The notes under the pieces: model-generated
Seen by the model: only the letters and a program-made list of their open reading frames with translations
What the model was told of the DNA's origin: nothing
Database searches by the model: none
In this document: one piece after another, positions 43,437 to 53,214 of the stretch
Layout: each line of letters begins with the position of its first letter
How positions within the stretch are numbered: the first letter of the stretch is position 1
Position numbers and translations under genes: made by a program
Source of the DNA: Neoceratodus forsteri
Lineage: Eukaryota; Chordata; Ceratodontiformes; Ceratodontidae
Assembly (NCBI GenBank): GCA_016271365.2
Contig: CM057453.1
Location: forward strand, 1,088,839,001 to 1,088,903,000
Length of the DNA stretch: 64,000 nucleotides
Direction of reading: 5' to 3'

Positions 43437-44610
43437 TTCTATTCAGTATTCACAGAAGATGGGGAGGGGCAAGGGCCACAGCAGTGCAACAGTTGCAAAG
43501 GCTATAGGCCGGTCAGCCTCACTTCAGTAGTGGGGAAGATCATGGAGACATTGGTTAAAGAAAGGATAGTGGGGCATGTAGAAGCCATTGGAGCCCAGGA
43601 CCATAGGCAACATGGATTCACAGTGGGGAGATCATGTCAGACAAATCTGTTGATCTCTTTGACTGGGTGACAAAGGAAGTAAATCAGGGTGGGTCAGTGG
43701 ACTACGCTTACCTTGATGTAAGCAAAGGTTTTGATACCGTCCGACATAGAAGGGTGATAAACTAGCTGGGTAGGCTGGGCATGGGGGGAAAGGGTGGTAA
43801 CCTGGGTTAGAAACTTGGTAACAGAGAGGAGGCAGAGAGTGGTGGTAAATGGGGCGCAGTCTGGGGAGAGGGGGTGACCAGTGGGGTGCCACAGGGATTG
43901 ATCCTGGGGCCAGTCCTGTTCAGTGTCTTCATTATTGACATTGCAGAAGGGCTGAAGGGAAAGGTCTGCCTGTTTGCAGATGACATCAAGATCTGTAAGA
44001 CAGTGGATACCCCAGAGGGGGTGGAGAAAATGAGGAGGAACCTGGGGAAGCTTGAGAAATGGTCTGAGGAATGGCAACTGAGGTTGAATTCCAAAAAATG
44101 CAAAATTATGCACCTGGGACAAAGAAACCCTGGGGAAAGGTACAGGATGGGGTGGGGGGATTTGCTGACAGTCACAAAGAAGGAAAGAGACCTGGGAGGG
44201 TTGTTATTTCAGATGACTTGAAAATGTCAAAGTGGTAAGGCAGCTGGGAGGGCCAATGACATGCTGAGGTGCATAGGCAGGGGTATCACCTGCATAAGGA
44301 GGGAGGTAGTGATGCCATTATATAAAACAATGGTCAGGCTTCACGTGGAGTACTGTGTGCAGTTCTGGAGGTCGCACCTCCATTAGGATATTAACAGGCT
44401 GGAGATGGTCCAGAGAAGGGCGAATGGGATGGTACAGAGTTTGCAACACAAGACTTATGAGGAGAAATTAAGGGACCTCAATATGTATTGAGTGGAAGAG
44501 AGGAGAGGAGGGAAAGAGGGGATAGGATAGAAACATTCAAGTACCTCAAGGGTATAAATATAACTACTGAGAAGCAGGAGACAGCTGCTATAGGCATATG
44601 TGCCAGCTTC
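43437..44610 (+). pseudogene. CR1 LINE reverse transcriptase, broken
   Basis: CR1-clade order: YRPVSLTSVVGKIMETLVKERI, DHRQHGFTVGRSCQTNLL, a frame change, then a YLDVSKGFDTVRHRR-type palm at about 43710, VTSGVPQGLILGPVLFSVFI, LFADDIKICKTVD (FADD catalytic box, about 43975), LEKWSEEWQLRLNSKKCKIMHLG, then after a stop AIGRANDMLRCI-like and a YCVQFW-type segment (about 44355). It ends where the tail of LINE F abuts it at 44611. Several stops and frame changes are present. Confidence 0.85.
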
Positions 44611-45819
44611 TCAATCAATCAATCAATCAATCAAAATCTTTATTTAACCAGGCAAACACCATTGAGCAGAGCTCCTTTTCAAGGTGGATTTGGGTGAACA
44701 CAAATACACAATAACAGGGTAATACACAGAAATAATGATACACAGGCATGATCAAAAATGAACATGGATAATACATTGTAAGGAAAATGCAGGATAAGTG
44801 CTATAAATGTTTTCAGATAAGCAGTTGGGCTAACAATAGTAATAGAAGTAAGTCAGTAAAAGTAAAAAGATGGGGTGATAGAAGCCATAGGGAAGGGACT
44901 GGGGACCCTGAACCACCACAGAGAACAAATAGGACCTGGAGCACAGGTCTGGAGATAAAGTAGGGCAGTAGGGCGGGGAGGGGAGGAAGGCGAATAGATC
45001 GGAAGAAAATTGGAGGGAGTATGAACCAGGGGTGTAGAGGTAAATGAGGAATCTGATGAATGGGAATAGACAGGGGGTGCAGGGGAAGGGGACAGTGGGT
45101 ATACTATTGGGACAGGAACAGTGAATAGATGAGAGTAGGAGAGAAGAGAGGATGAAGGAGAGAAGTGAGGATGAAGTAGAAGGGAGAGGGCCAGACAGAG
45201 GCTCAGATCAGCTAAGGACCGGGGGATAAAGAGGAGGAGAGAGGCAACAGAAGAGGGAATGGGGGGGGGGCCATGGACCAGTTCGTATCAGAATCTAGGA
45301 TGAAGCCAAGACAAGAATGTAAGGCGGATGGTTTAGTCAGGGATAGCAAACACAGGATTCCTTATTGTGCTGAAGATAGAGTGCTTTGAAGGCTGAGATG
45401 CTGACTGTAGATTTTAATTTCAGGGTTTTTTGCAGGTTATTCCATAGCTGGGGAAGCGCATGGCTAATGGACACCCAGCCAAAGTGAGATCTGACCTTTT
45501 TTACCTTTAAGGTAATATAGGAGGCACTTCTCAGTGCAGATCTTCTTAGAGTGCAAGGTGGCAGGCAGACCGAGATATAGTCAGGCAGTTTATTGATCAT
45601 AGCTTTGTATGTCCAGATGGCGGCGTTTCTTTGTCATCTGAGGGTAAGAGAAGACCAACCTACAGCGGTATACAACAAACAGTGGTGGGTGGAGTAAGGA
45701 AGATCTGTTATGAACCTTAGAGCTCTATGATAGAGCGAGTCCTCAAGTTTTGAAAGTGCGCCAAGTGATCCTTGGCTATAAAGGAAGTCTGTGTAGTCTA
45801 GTAGGGGTAGGAAGGTAGT

Positions 45820-47190
45820 TTAGACTAGTCTCATCCTCGCATCTGATGGGAGGAGATTTTTTATCCTAAAGAATAGGCCAAGCCTTTGACAAAGCTTCTT
45901 TGTCAATTGTTCTATATGCTCTGTGAAGGAGAGTCTGTTGTCAAGCCATACACCCAAGTATTTGAAGTGAGGTACATACTCTAACTGTTCGCCCAGGGCA
46001 GTGGATGTTGAGGAGAGAGACCCAGCCGAGGCTGGGTTCGGTATGTTGGGAAAGGGTGAGAAGATCATAGCTTTTGTTTTCTTGGCATTCAAAAGAAACT
46101 TTTGATTTAGTAGCTGGTGCTGCAGCAAGTTAAAGTCATTCTGGAGGGCTGTACATGCCACCTCTGGTGAGGGGCCACTGGCATAGAGCACAGTGTCATC
46201 CGCAAAGAGGTATATTTGGGCTTTTTTGATGGTGGCATTTATTCTGTTTATATAGATAGTGAATAGCAGAGGCTCCAGGATGGAACCTTGTGGTACAACC
46301 CTCAGGAGGGGTTTTAAAGGAGAGACTTCACCTTCCGCTTTTACCTGCTGATAGTGGTCTGTGAGATAGTTCTCAAACCAACTAGTAGCTAGAGAGTCCA
46401 ATCCAATATACCGGAGGGCTGAGAGGAGCAGGTCATGATCAACAGTATCGAAGGCTTTGCTTAGATCCAAGAACACTGCACATACGAAGCTCTTCCTGTC
46501 TAGTTCACACTGGCAGTCATTTGTGACCTTAGCCAGGGCCGAGATTGTACTATGTTGTGCTCTAAAGCCTGACTGTAGTGGATTAAACAAATTTGCTGAT
46601 TCCAGGTAGTTTCTGAGCTGAGTGTTCTCGATTTTTTCTAATAGTTTGGACAGAGTTGGTAGTAGGGAGATTGGCCTGTAATTATTCAGGTCATTGGGGT
46701 CTCCCGATTTGAACAGAGGGATAACATGTGCTGTCTTCCAAATAGAGGGAAGGTCACCCTGTGAGAGGGATAAGTTGAACAAATGGGTGATGGGCACTGC
46801 AAGGATATGGAAGCCCAACTTTAGGAGGTAAGGCTCAATAAGGTCTGCACCAGTGTTTTTTCTAACATCTAACTGGAGCAGAAGGTCCTCGACTTCCTTC
46901 AGGGTTGTGGGTTGGAATGAGAAGGATGTGTTTGAGAAGGAGGTATCTTGAATATTGACTCCCAGCTGCGAATGGAGTGAACTTGCTGGGGAAGTGTTGA
47001 AGGCGAGCTCTGCAGTGTTAATTAACGGTTTATCAGTGAGAATATTGGCACCTGCTGAAATTTGTGAAGGCAAGGTAGCTCCGGAAGGATGACCTTCAAT
47101 GGCTTTAATTAATTTCCAGAATTCTGAGGAGCATTTAGCTGATTGGTCAAATTGGGTGCGGTTAAACTTAGCCTTCGTTTCTCTGGTCAT
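45820..47190 (-). CDS. LINE reverse transcriptase, 456-codon open frame (copy F)
   Basis: The longest open frame in the window. It shows KFNRTQFDQSAKCSSEFWKLI (linker), LEKIENTQLRNYLES, NPLQSGFRAQHSTISAL, the palm motif VFLDLSKAFDTVDHDLLL, VVPQGSILEPLLFTIYIN (family GVPQGS...GP, two changes), LFADDTVLYASG with the FADD catalytic box, KKTKAMIFSPF and FKYLGVWLDNRLSFTEHI. It ends LLPSDARMRLV at a stop before the C-terminal LDY...YG region. Reverse transcriptase of an L2-like LINE, in a copy that kept its frame but lost the endonuclease N-terminus and probably activity. Confidence 0.85.
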   Translation of the reverse strand: MTRETKAKFNRTQFDQSAKCSSEFWKLIKAIEGHPSGATLPSQISAGANILTDKPLINTAELAFNTSPASSLHSQLGVNIQDTSFSNTSFSFQPTTLKEVEDLLLQLDVRKNTGADLIEPYLLKLGFHILAVPITHLFNLSLSQGDLPSIWKTAHVIPLFKSGDPNDLNNYRPISLLPTLSKLLEKIENTQLRNYLESANLFNPLQSGFRAQHSTISALAKVTNDCQCELDRKSFVCAVFLDLSKAFDTVDHDLLLSALRYIGLDSLATSWFENYLTDHYQQVKAEGEVSPLKPLLRVVPQGSILEPLLFTIYINRINATIKKAQIYLFADDTVLYASGPSPEVACTALQNDFNLLQHQLLNQKFLLNAKKTKAMIFSPFPNIPNPASAGSLSSTSTALGEQLEYVPHFKYLGVWLDNRLSFTEHIEQLTKKLCQRLGLFFRIKNLLPSDARMRLV

Positions 47191-47420
47191 TGTGGTGCAG
47201 AGGTTCCTAGCCTTCCTAAGGAGGGTCCAATTGTTTAGAAGTTTGGATTCTCAAGCTTTTTTCCACAGCATATCTCTGCTCCGCATAGCCTCCTTTAACT
47301 CAGTGGTGAACCACCGGCAGGACTCATTCCTAACGAGAGTTTTCACAAGGGGTGCTTGCCTATTAATGGCGCCTAATACTATGCCTTGGGATATATCGTA
47401 GGCAGTGGACACTGAGTTTG

Positions 47421-47760
47421 CTAAGTAAAAATCAGTCCAGTGTACAGAGTGAAATAGATCTGATGCATATGCACAGGGGTCAAGGTATCAAAGGCACCTT
47501 CTGAGGGAGATTTAGATGCACCTGAGGTAGTATGACTAGACCTCAAGCAGGTGGTGAAGCAGTGGTCACTAATGTCAGAGAAAAAGACACCAGCATTGGT
47601 GAATAGGTAGGGCTTGCTGATGAGAATAATATCCAACAAGGTGCTATTAGAAGGATTTGATTTGTAAGGGCATGTAGGTTCACTGATGAGTTGTGTCAGC
47701 CCGTTCTGTGTGATATTCTTTTGTTCTTCTAAATCTGTAATCTCCAGTATTTCAGTAACC
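47421..47760 (-). pseudogene. LINE endonuclease C-terminus (copy F)
   Basis: NGLTQLISEPT, NPSNSTLLDIILISKPYLFTNAGV and FFSDISDHCFTTCLR match the GLTQ...PTR, LLD..L and SDH motifs that close LINE endonucleases. The catalytic-glutamate and GDFN motifs upstream are absent, so the copy is truncated. Confidence 0.7.
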
Positions 47761-48019
47761 ACATGACCACACTGCCTTCTGTAGGCAATTTTATGCTGGC
47801 TGATGCCTGGTGTCAGATGGCAGACAGAAGGCTCACCAGATTGTGTTGCCATTTGAACAACTTCATAGAGTGTTCTTTTACTGGTAAGCATTTCGGAAAG
47901 CTGGTGAAAGTCTCACAAGTTTTATTATGATTGTATCTCCTTATGTCTGTCCCCTTTGGTCCCCCCATTCCCACACCCCAACAGTCATCAGTGGCCACAG
48001 CTGCAGTCTTCCTCTTGCC

Positions 48020-48053
48020 AAGATGGTGGGTGAGAAACATAGAAACATACAAG
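48020..48053 (-). mobile_element. CR1 3' end, left piece (split by LTR element)
   Basis: agaaacatagaaacata is the usual CR1 3' UTR end. With the LTR element removed it joins 60856 (caagtttatagcacataagg), giving a normal CR1 3' end on the minus strand. Confidence 0.65.
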
Positions 48054-49657
48054 TGCAACCCCTTTGTTACCCGGGGTTACTAGAATCCCAGTAAGACCTA
48101 GTGGTAGGCAGGGAAGGCAGCTTGTGAAACTCCAGTTAAATGGGTTTCACACTGTCTCACTCTGTCCTCAGTCATGGCTGAGACTAGAGGGGTGACATCA
48201 TTATAGAATTGTCACAGCTGCATGAGCCACATTTGGAATCTTCAGCTCAGAGTAGTTCTAGAATCTTGGGAATTCAAAGTCAGTCTTCCATTTGTCCTTA
48301 AGCAAGAAGGAAGCATTATTGTGCAGTGTGATTTCTCTCTCAGAGAAAAAGTTTTCAGTTTGTCCTTAAGCAAACAAGAAGGACACCAGTAGTGTCTGTT
48401 TACCCCCCCTCCCTCTGGGGGGGTGAGGAAAAAGTTCTTTAATGGGTTCCAGGTGCAATCCTTCTCCACCTTGGGAAGAAAGCTGCCTGTTTTAATTTAA
48501 GTTCAGTCTGTTCATGTATAACAGCAAAGGTCACATTTCTTCGCCTGTGGGGCACCTGCAACGAATGGGTGCGTGTTTGGCCTCATTGGAAGGAGCAAAC
48601 AACTTCTTTTCTTCAGTTGGATTTCAAGTATTGGGGACTGCTATTTGGGAGGACTATGTCAACTAGAACAAACAAATAGAGCAGTCAATTCAGTTTCAAG
48701 TTTCAAATGGTTTTATTGGGGACTGCTGTTTGGGAGGACTATATACACTAGGACGAACAAATAGAGCAGTCATCTGTTTAAAGTGTTAAAGTTCAGTAGA
48801 GAGGGTGCATCAGGTCATCCACCGTCAATCTACAGTTTTAAAGTCTAAAGTTCTGTGTAGAGAAATGGCCAGGTATGGGCTGTGGGAGCTGGAGGTGGAT
48901 AGATCCCCATCTTTAGTAACCAAGTCCACCTCTCTGGTTCTTCTGTGTTTTGCTACTTGCCTCATGTGCTTGGCCAGTGATGGGGTGGGTACCCAGGCAG
49001 TGGTCGCAAAAAATCTCTCTGGGTAGTAGACTCTAAGTGGTGTGAGGAGCCACAGGATGGGAACATACTCCTTGTTTGATGGGAGTTTGAATTGGAATTG
49101 AAACAAAATCTCTCTTGGAGTCGCAGACTTCAAGTGGTGTGGGGAGCCACAGTTTTGGGAGCCTCCTTGTTTGATGGGATGTCTTTCCAAGTAGGGTTTG
49201 GGTTCATTCTCCAATGGACTGTCAGTCGAGTGGCCGGCAGGGGAGCCGGGCCAGTCGGGCTGTGTATCCAATGTGCATGCAAAGTCTGGGCTGAGTGCCT
49301 GGTGGGTCCAAAGCCAGACATCTGTTGTAGTGTTCATTCTCCAATGGACCGCTGTGTTTAACCTCTAATCTGCATTACAGTTACGTAGCCCTGTGGGGGA
49401 CCATACAGAGCTTTGTTTATGTTCAGTGAGTTAATAAATAAAGCCACTCTAAAAAATCCAATGCTGGTTCTGGACATTACAGTTATTGCTTCCTGTAGTT
49501 GGATTTACTTGGGTGCCCCTGTGCAGAGTAGTCAAACCTAGGTCTCTTGTGCCAGGTATCCTCATCCTTCCCCGAACCCGTAGATACCCTATGTATATCC
49601 ATGCTACAAATGCGGACACATAGATGCCTTACAGAAATGGAGCATAGAGACCTTACA
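48054..49657 (+). repeat. 5' LTR
   Basis: 1604 bp, near-identical to 59265-60855 with scattered substitutions and short indels. Internal features are two nearby duplications: a ggggactgct...gggaggactat block at about 48632 and 48717, and a ccttgtttgatggg / agtggtgtg block at about 49038 and 49130. An aataaataaagc polyadenylation-type signal lies at about 49432. No ORF here is supported. Confidence 0.9.
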
Positions 49658-49661
49658 AAAA

Positions 49662-49680
49662 TGGAGGCACTGCTTTGGAT
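49662..49680 (+). promoter_or_regulatory. Primer-binding site, tRNA-Thr type
   Basis: tggaggcactgctttgga starts 4 bp after the 5' LTR. The first 13 bases differ at one position from the complement of the 3' end of vertebrate tRNA-Thr(AGT) as I know it (acceptor ending ...GCGGTGCCT-CCA). This is a strong sign that the flanking repeats are true LTRs and that the element is plus-strand. Confidence 0.7.
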
Positions 49681-51149
49681 TTGTTTGGGAAGAAAGGTGC
49701 TTAGGCAAGTAGGCTAGCGTTTTGGCTATCTGGCAGTCGGTAGCCCAAAAAAGTTGAAGCAATTTCCCTAGTGTGTGCTGTGTGCTGTGAATCTTGTGCT
49801 GCTGTTTAAAAAATGCCAACTGTTTACCAAGGAGCTGTAAAGCCAAAGTGTGTGTCCTTGTCCTGCATCAACATAGTTTACAGCGTTTGTCAGTTTTAAA
49901 ATAAAGTTCTGTGAAGGAAAGTGTGGAAAACTAGGGGTAGCAACAAAGAAATTATGCCCTGGACGTTGGAAATGCTTTCTGTGCAATACTAGAGACTGCA
50001 AAGTTAATGGCAATGTTACATGGTTGAAATGGGCTCCCGCCGTGGAGTCAGTTGAAAAAAAAAGTGCATCTTTTCAGTTTAAATTTGCCTGCTCGACGAT
50101 CGCCGTGAGGAGAGGAGCCCTCGTGAGGAAGAAGAGGCTCATTTGCATGGCGTCGTGTGGTTGGTCAGTTTGCCATTAGTCCCACCCCTCAGCCAGCTCT
50201 TCAGAGTCTGCTTCAGCATTCGAGAGGGAGACAGAGAGTAGTGCGTGTACTGGCAGTGGAGGAGCATTCGCGAAGTGTTCAAAGCGTTGTAAACAGTGAA
50301 AAGTGACTTTTCTAGTTCAAAATCGGGCTCAACCCGCTTATCGGTCGTGGGATCAGTGAACTGTGTGATTAATACTACGATCGCGGAGACTGTCCGCCCA
50401 TTTGAAATCTGAGGCCTTCAAAAATCTGGCTGCAGGCCGTTTTCCTCCATCGCAGCAATCTGCTACCATAACAGTGAGTAAACGATTTAAAACTGCTCAA
50501 ATCAGTGATTTTCAGTAATGCCATATAAAATGTGAGTGCAGCTGTATAGTCGCTTTGCAAGTAGCGATTGTGTGATATCCTGCTGGCAAGTGCAAGTCTG
50601 TAAAGCCATTAAATGTGTGCATAGCAATGAAAGTAGCCTCAGTTTAAAGTTTGCAGCCAGAGAGAGACTGTGGGTTGTAAAATAATTGCAACACTAGTAA
50701 AAGCAGGCAATCCTGTGCTGAATCCTGAAGTTTTAAAAGGGACTGTGATTAAATAAATGTTGCCAGCATGTGAAAAGTCCAAGGAAAATCCTGTAAATGT
50801 GAGAACAGCCAGAACAGAGCAAGTTGTGCAGTTTAAATAAAAGTTAATAGTAGCTGATGTAAATCGGGTGCGCAGTGGCTTGACCCAGAGTCTGAATGTT
50901 GATGCACAGGAGTGCTGCCACCGCCATTACAGGGTGGGAGTACCAAAGTAAACACAGCAGCAGGAGCCATTTAAAGCTACAGAGTGTGTTCATTTAAAGT
51001 GGGACTTTCAGTTACAGTGAACTTTTGTTTGTTTTCTGCAGTTATGGCCTCAGGACCAGCTCGTTACCGGATCATGCCGGGTTGCAGTAACAGCAGTAAA
51101 TAATGAGAGACATTGAAATTGGTGCTGTAGAGGGCAACTCCCTCCTGAT
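49681..51149. other. Leader/internal region of the LTR element
   Basis: No coding signal is seen. A GC- and CG-richer stretch (about 50085-50400) with aggctcatttgcat resembles a promoter or packaging-leader region. The octamer-like atttgcat is at about 50137. Function is not inferred. Confidence 0.5.
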
Positions 51150-51704
51150 GTGGCAATTCCTAATTATCCAGTGCGTGTATGCCAGATGTGCTTTAGTGCT
51201 GGAAGGGATGTCTTCATGATTCCTCACTGTGCTGGTTGTCTACAAAAATATAGCTTGTATAAAGCGCCTAAAATTCGTTTAGCTCCCACATGGACACAAC
51301 TTCAAGAATCTGCAGTTGGCAGCACACAGCATCAGGCGGAGCCTGTGGAGGAAGGTCCCCGGGGAGTGTGGCACAAAGTTAGAGAGTGCAGAATTAGGAG
51401 ACTGAATCTGAAGTTGAGTTTTGGATGCTGGATCTCAGAAGGCAAGTTCAGATAAAGCATCAATAGATCCCTGGGTGGGGGGCCTAGCCCAGGTCTCAAG
51501 GTGAAGATGAGATGCAGGAGGCCGTTGAATGGGAGGTGTCGACCTCTGCTCCTAGTGATGAATGGATAGTCTCGGGGGTGAGAACTACTGCTCACTCCTG
51601 AGCTCAGATCCTCAGTGAAGAGGAAGATGAGGAGGAACCTAAGTGGCCTTGTGAGATAGGAACGGGTACACAGCCTCAAGATCTTGCCTCGGAGGACTGT
51701 GTTC
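51150..51704 (+). pseudogene. Unrecognised ORF of the LTR element, cut by the LINE
   Basis: Not identified. It opens with a cysteine-rich segment, VCQMCFSAGRDVFMIPHCAGC (C-x2-C ... H-C-x2-C spacing, possibly metal-binding), continues to 51455, then after a frame change is very acidic (glutamate/aspartate-rich) to 51704. It is interrupted by the L1-like LINE and may resume at 57414. A degraded gag-like protein is possible. No gag, protease or polymerase motif can be named. Confidence 0.35.
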
Positions 51705-51720
51705 AAGAAGGTGGTGATGC
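51705..51720 (+). repeat. Target-site duplication of the L1-like LINE, left copy
   Basis: aagaaggtggtgatgc. The same 16-mer occurs at 57398-57413, right after the poly-A tail. Confidence 0.9.
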
Positions 51721-51858
51721 GGGGTCACGTGGTGAGCGAGCAATGGAGTAGACGTCTCTGTCAGCGCTCCCGAGCCCCGCTGTAAGTTATTTCTGTCAGC
51801 ATCTAGATTCCCTCATTGGCTGAAAGCGCTTGGTGGGACTCCGATTTACTACTGCTGC

Positions 51859-52540
51859 GTGAAGAATCGATCGGGTTTTTCGGAGGTTTGGGAGCCAGCA
51901 TTGTGTTGCGGTACAGTGCGCGGAGGAGAGGCCGAGATGGAGCAAGGAAGCCTCGAGCCTCTGGCAGCCAGAACCCCAGCGACCAGCGGTCTAAACCTCA
52001 CTCACCAGATTTGGAGGTATCGGAGGACTGAGGCGGAGGGCCAGGAGGAGCGATCAACAGCTGAGGACATCACAGAGATTAAACAGCTTCTTAAAGGGCT
52101 GGTATCTGATTTTTCGGTTTTGAAACCGGCATTGCAGGTTCTTACAGCGAGTTGGCGATGTGGAAGTCAGGATAGACATCACAGGAAAAAAAATGAGGCA
52201 CCATTGACCAGGAAGTGGTCCACTTGAAAAGGCAGGTCAAGAAATTGGAAGGCCGGCTGGAAGATCAGGAAGCGAGGAGCCATAGGAATAACCTAATAGT
52301 GGCAGGGCTCCCTGAAAGATCAGAGGGTATGGATTGCGTGGCTTTTATGCAGGAGCTGTTGCTGAAGCTGTTTGGGCCCACCCGTTCGGCGATGCTTATA
52401 ATCTCGAGAGGGCCCATCGTGCATTGAGGGAGACCCCTCCACCGGGAGCTCACCCCCGAGTCATAATAATGCGCTTTTTGAACTATAAGGAGAAAATCCA
52501 TGTTCTAAATAAGGCTAAAGCTAATAGAAATTTATTTTGA
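51859..52540 (+). pseudogene. L1-type ORF1 protein remnant
   Basis: RNA-binding chaperone of L1-group LINEs. It shows a basic, disordered N-terminus, a heptad-rich region (DITEIKQLLKGLVSDFSVLKPAL, then LKRQVKKLEGRLEDQEARS at about 52220-52275), the start of the RRM core RRNNLIVAGLPE-equivalent RNNLIVAGLPERSEG, and the C-terminal signature RAHRAL...PRVIIMRFLNYKEKIHVLNKAK (about 52410-52520). The pieces lie in three frames. The coiled coil, RNNL..GLPE and RAHR...FLNYK order is distinctive. Confidence 0.8.
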
Positions 52541-53214
52541 GAGAGGCCTCTCTCTAGCTTTTCAGGACTTGGTTCCCTCGGTGAGGAGAAGCAGAAGGCA
52601 TACAGTAACATTAAAAAAAGTTGTATATGGCAGGACTGAAATTCAGGCTCCAGTATCCAGCTACTTTGGTGGTTAAACTCACAAGTGGGCATAGAAGGTA
52701 CTCTACTCGGAGGAAACTCTTGAGAGTCTTAAGGGGAACTGCCGGACTTGTTTAAATCGGGACCTGAAGGAGAAGAGCGGGCTGGGAAACTATCCAAAGA
52801 TGACGAGAATTGGAATTGAATGAGAACTTAAATAACACTGTGGACTCCTGAGAATGCTGAGAAGAAGCTTATCAGGCTTGGGTTTCCTCCCTCCCCTTTT
52901 TTTTTTCTTTTCCTTCTTCCTGTTGTTTTTTCTTCCCTAAGAGTTGTAATGTTGATTAACCTACTGCAGCAGACTATTTTAATGGAAGATCTAAACTATT
53001 GGACATTGGGCTCCCCTGAAAATTTTAAAGGAAAGGGGACGGTATCAAGAGAATAGGGGTAGAAAAGTTTTTGTGGGGTAATATGGGGTTTGGGAGGTGA
53101 CTAGAGGCATCTCACTCGAGCCAACCCACACAGTCCGGGCAGATTAGGGAGGGCGATCGAGGATCGGGGCAGTATCAAGGGGTGTTTTGAGGGGAGAAAA
53201 GAGAGAATCCACGA

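Larger units (their letters stand above)
44611..47895 (-). mobile_element. L2-like LINE copy F, (TTGA)n tail, 5'-truncated
   Basis: Minus strand. The 3' end at the left is five copies of atca (minus TTGA/TGAT) followed by tttatttaaccaggcaaa and gagcagagctccttttcaa. The reverse transcriptase is at 45820-47190, and a C-terminal piece of the endonuclease lies at 47421-47760. Beyond about 47895 the match to LINE sequence is lost. The tail type and sequence make it a third L2-like family beside A/B/G/H and C/D/E/I/J. Confidence 0.8.
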
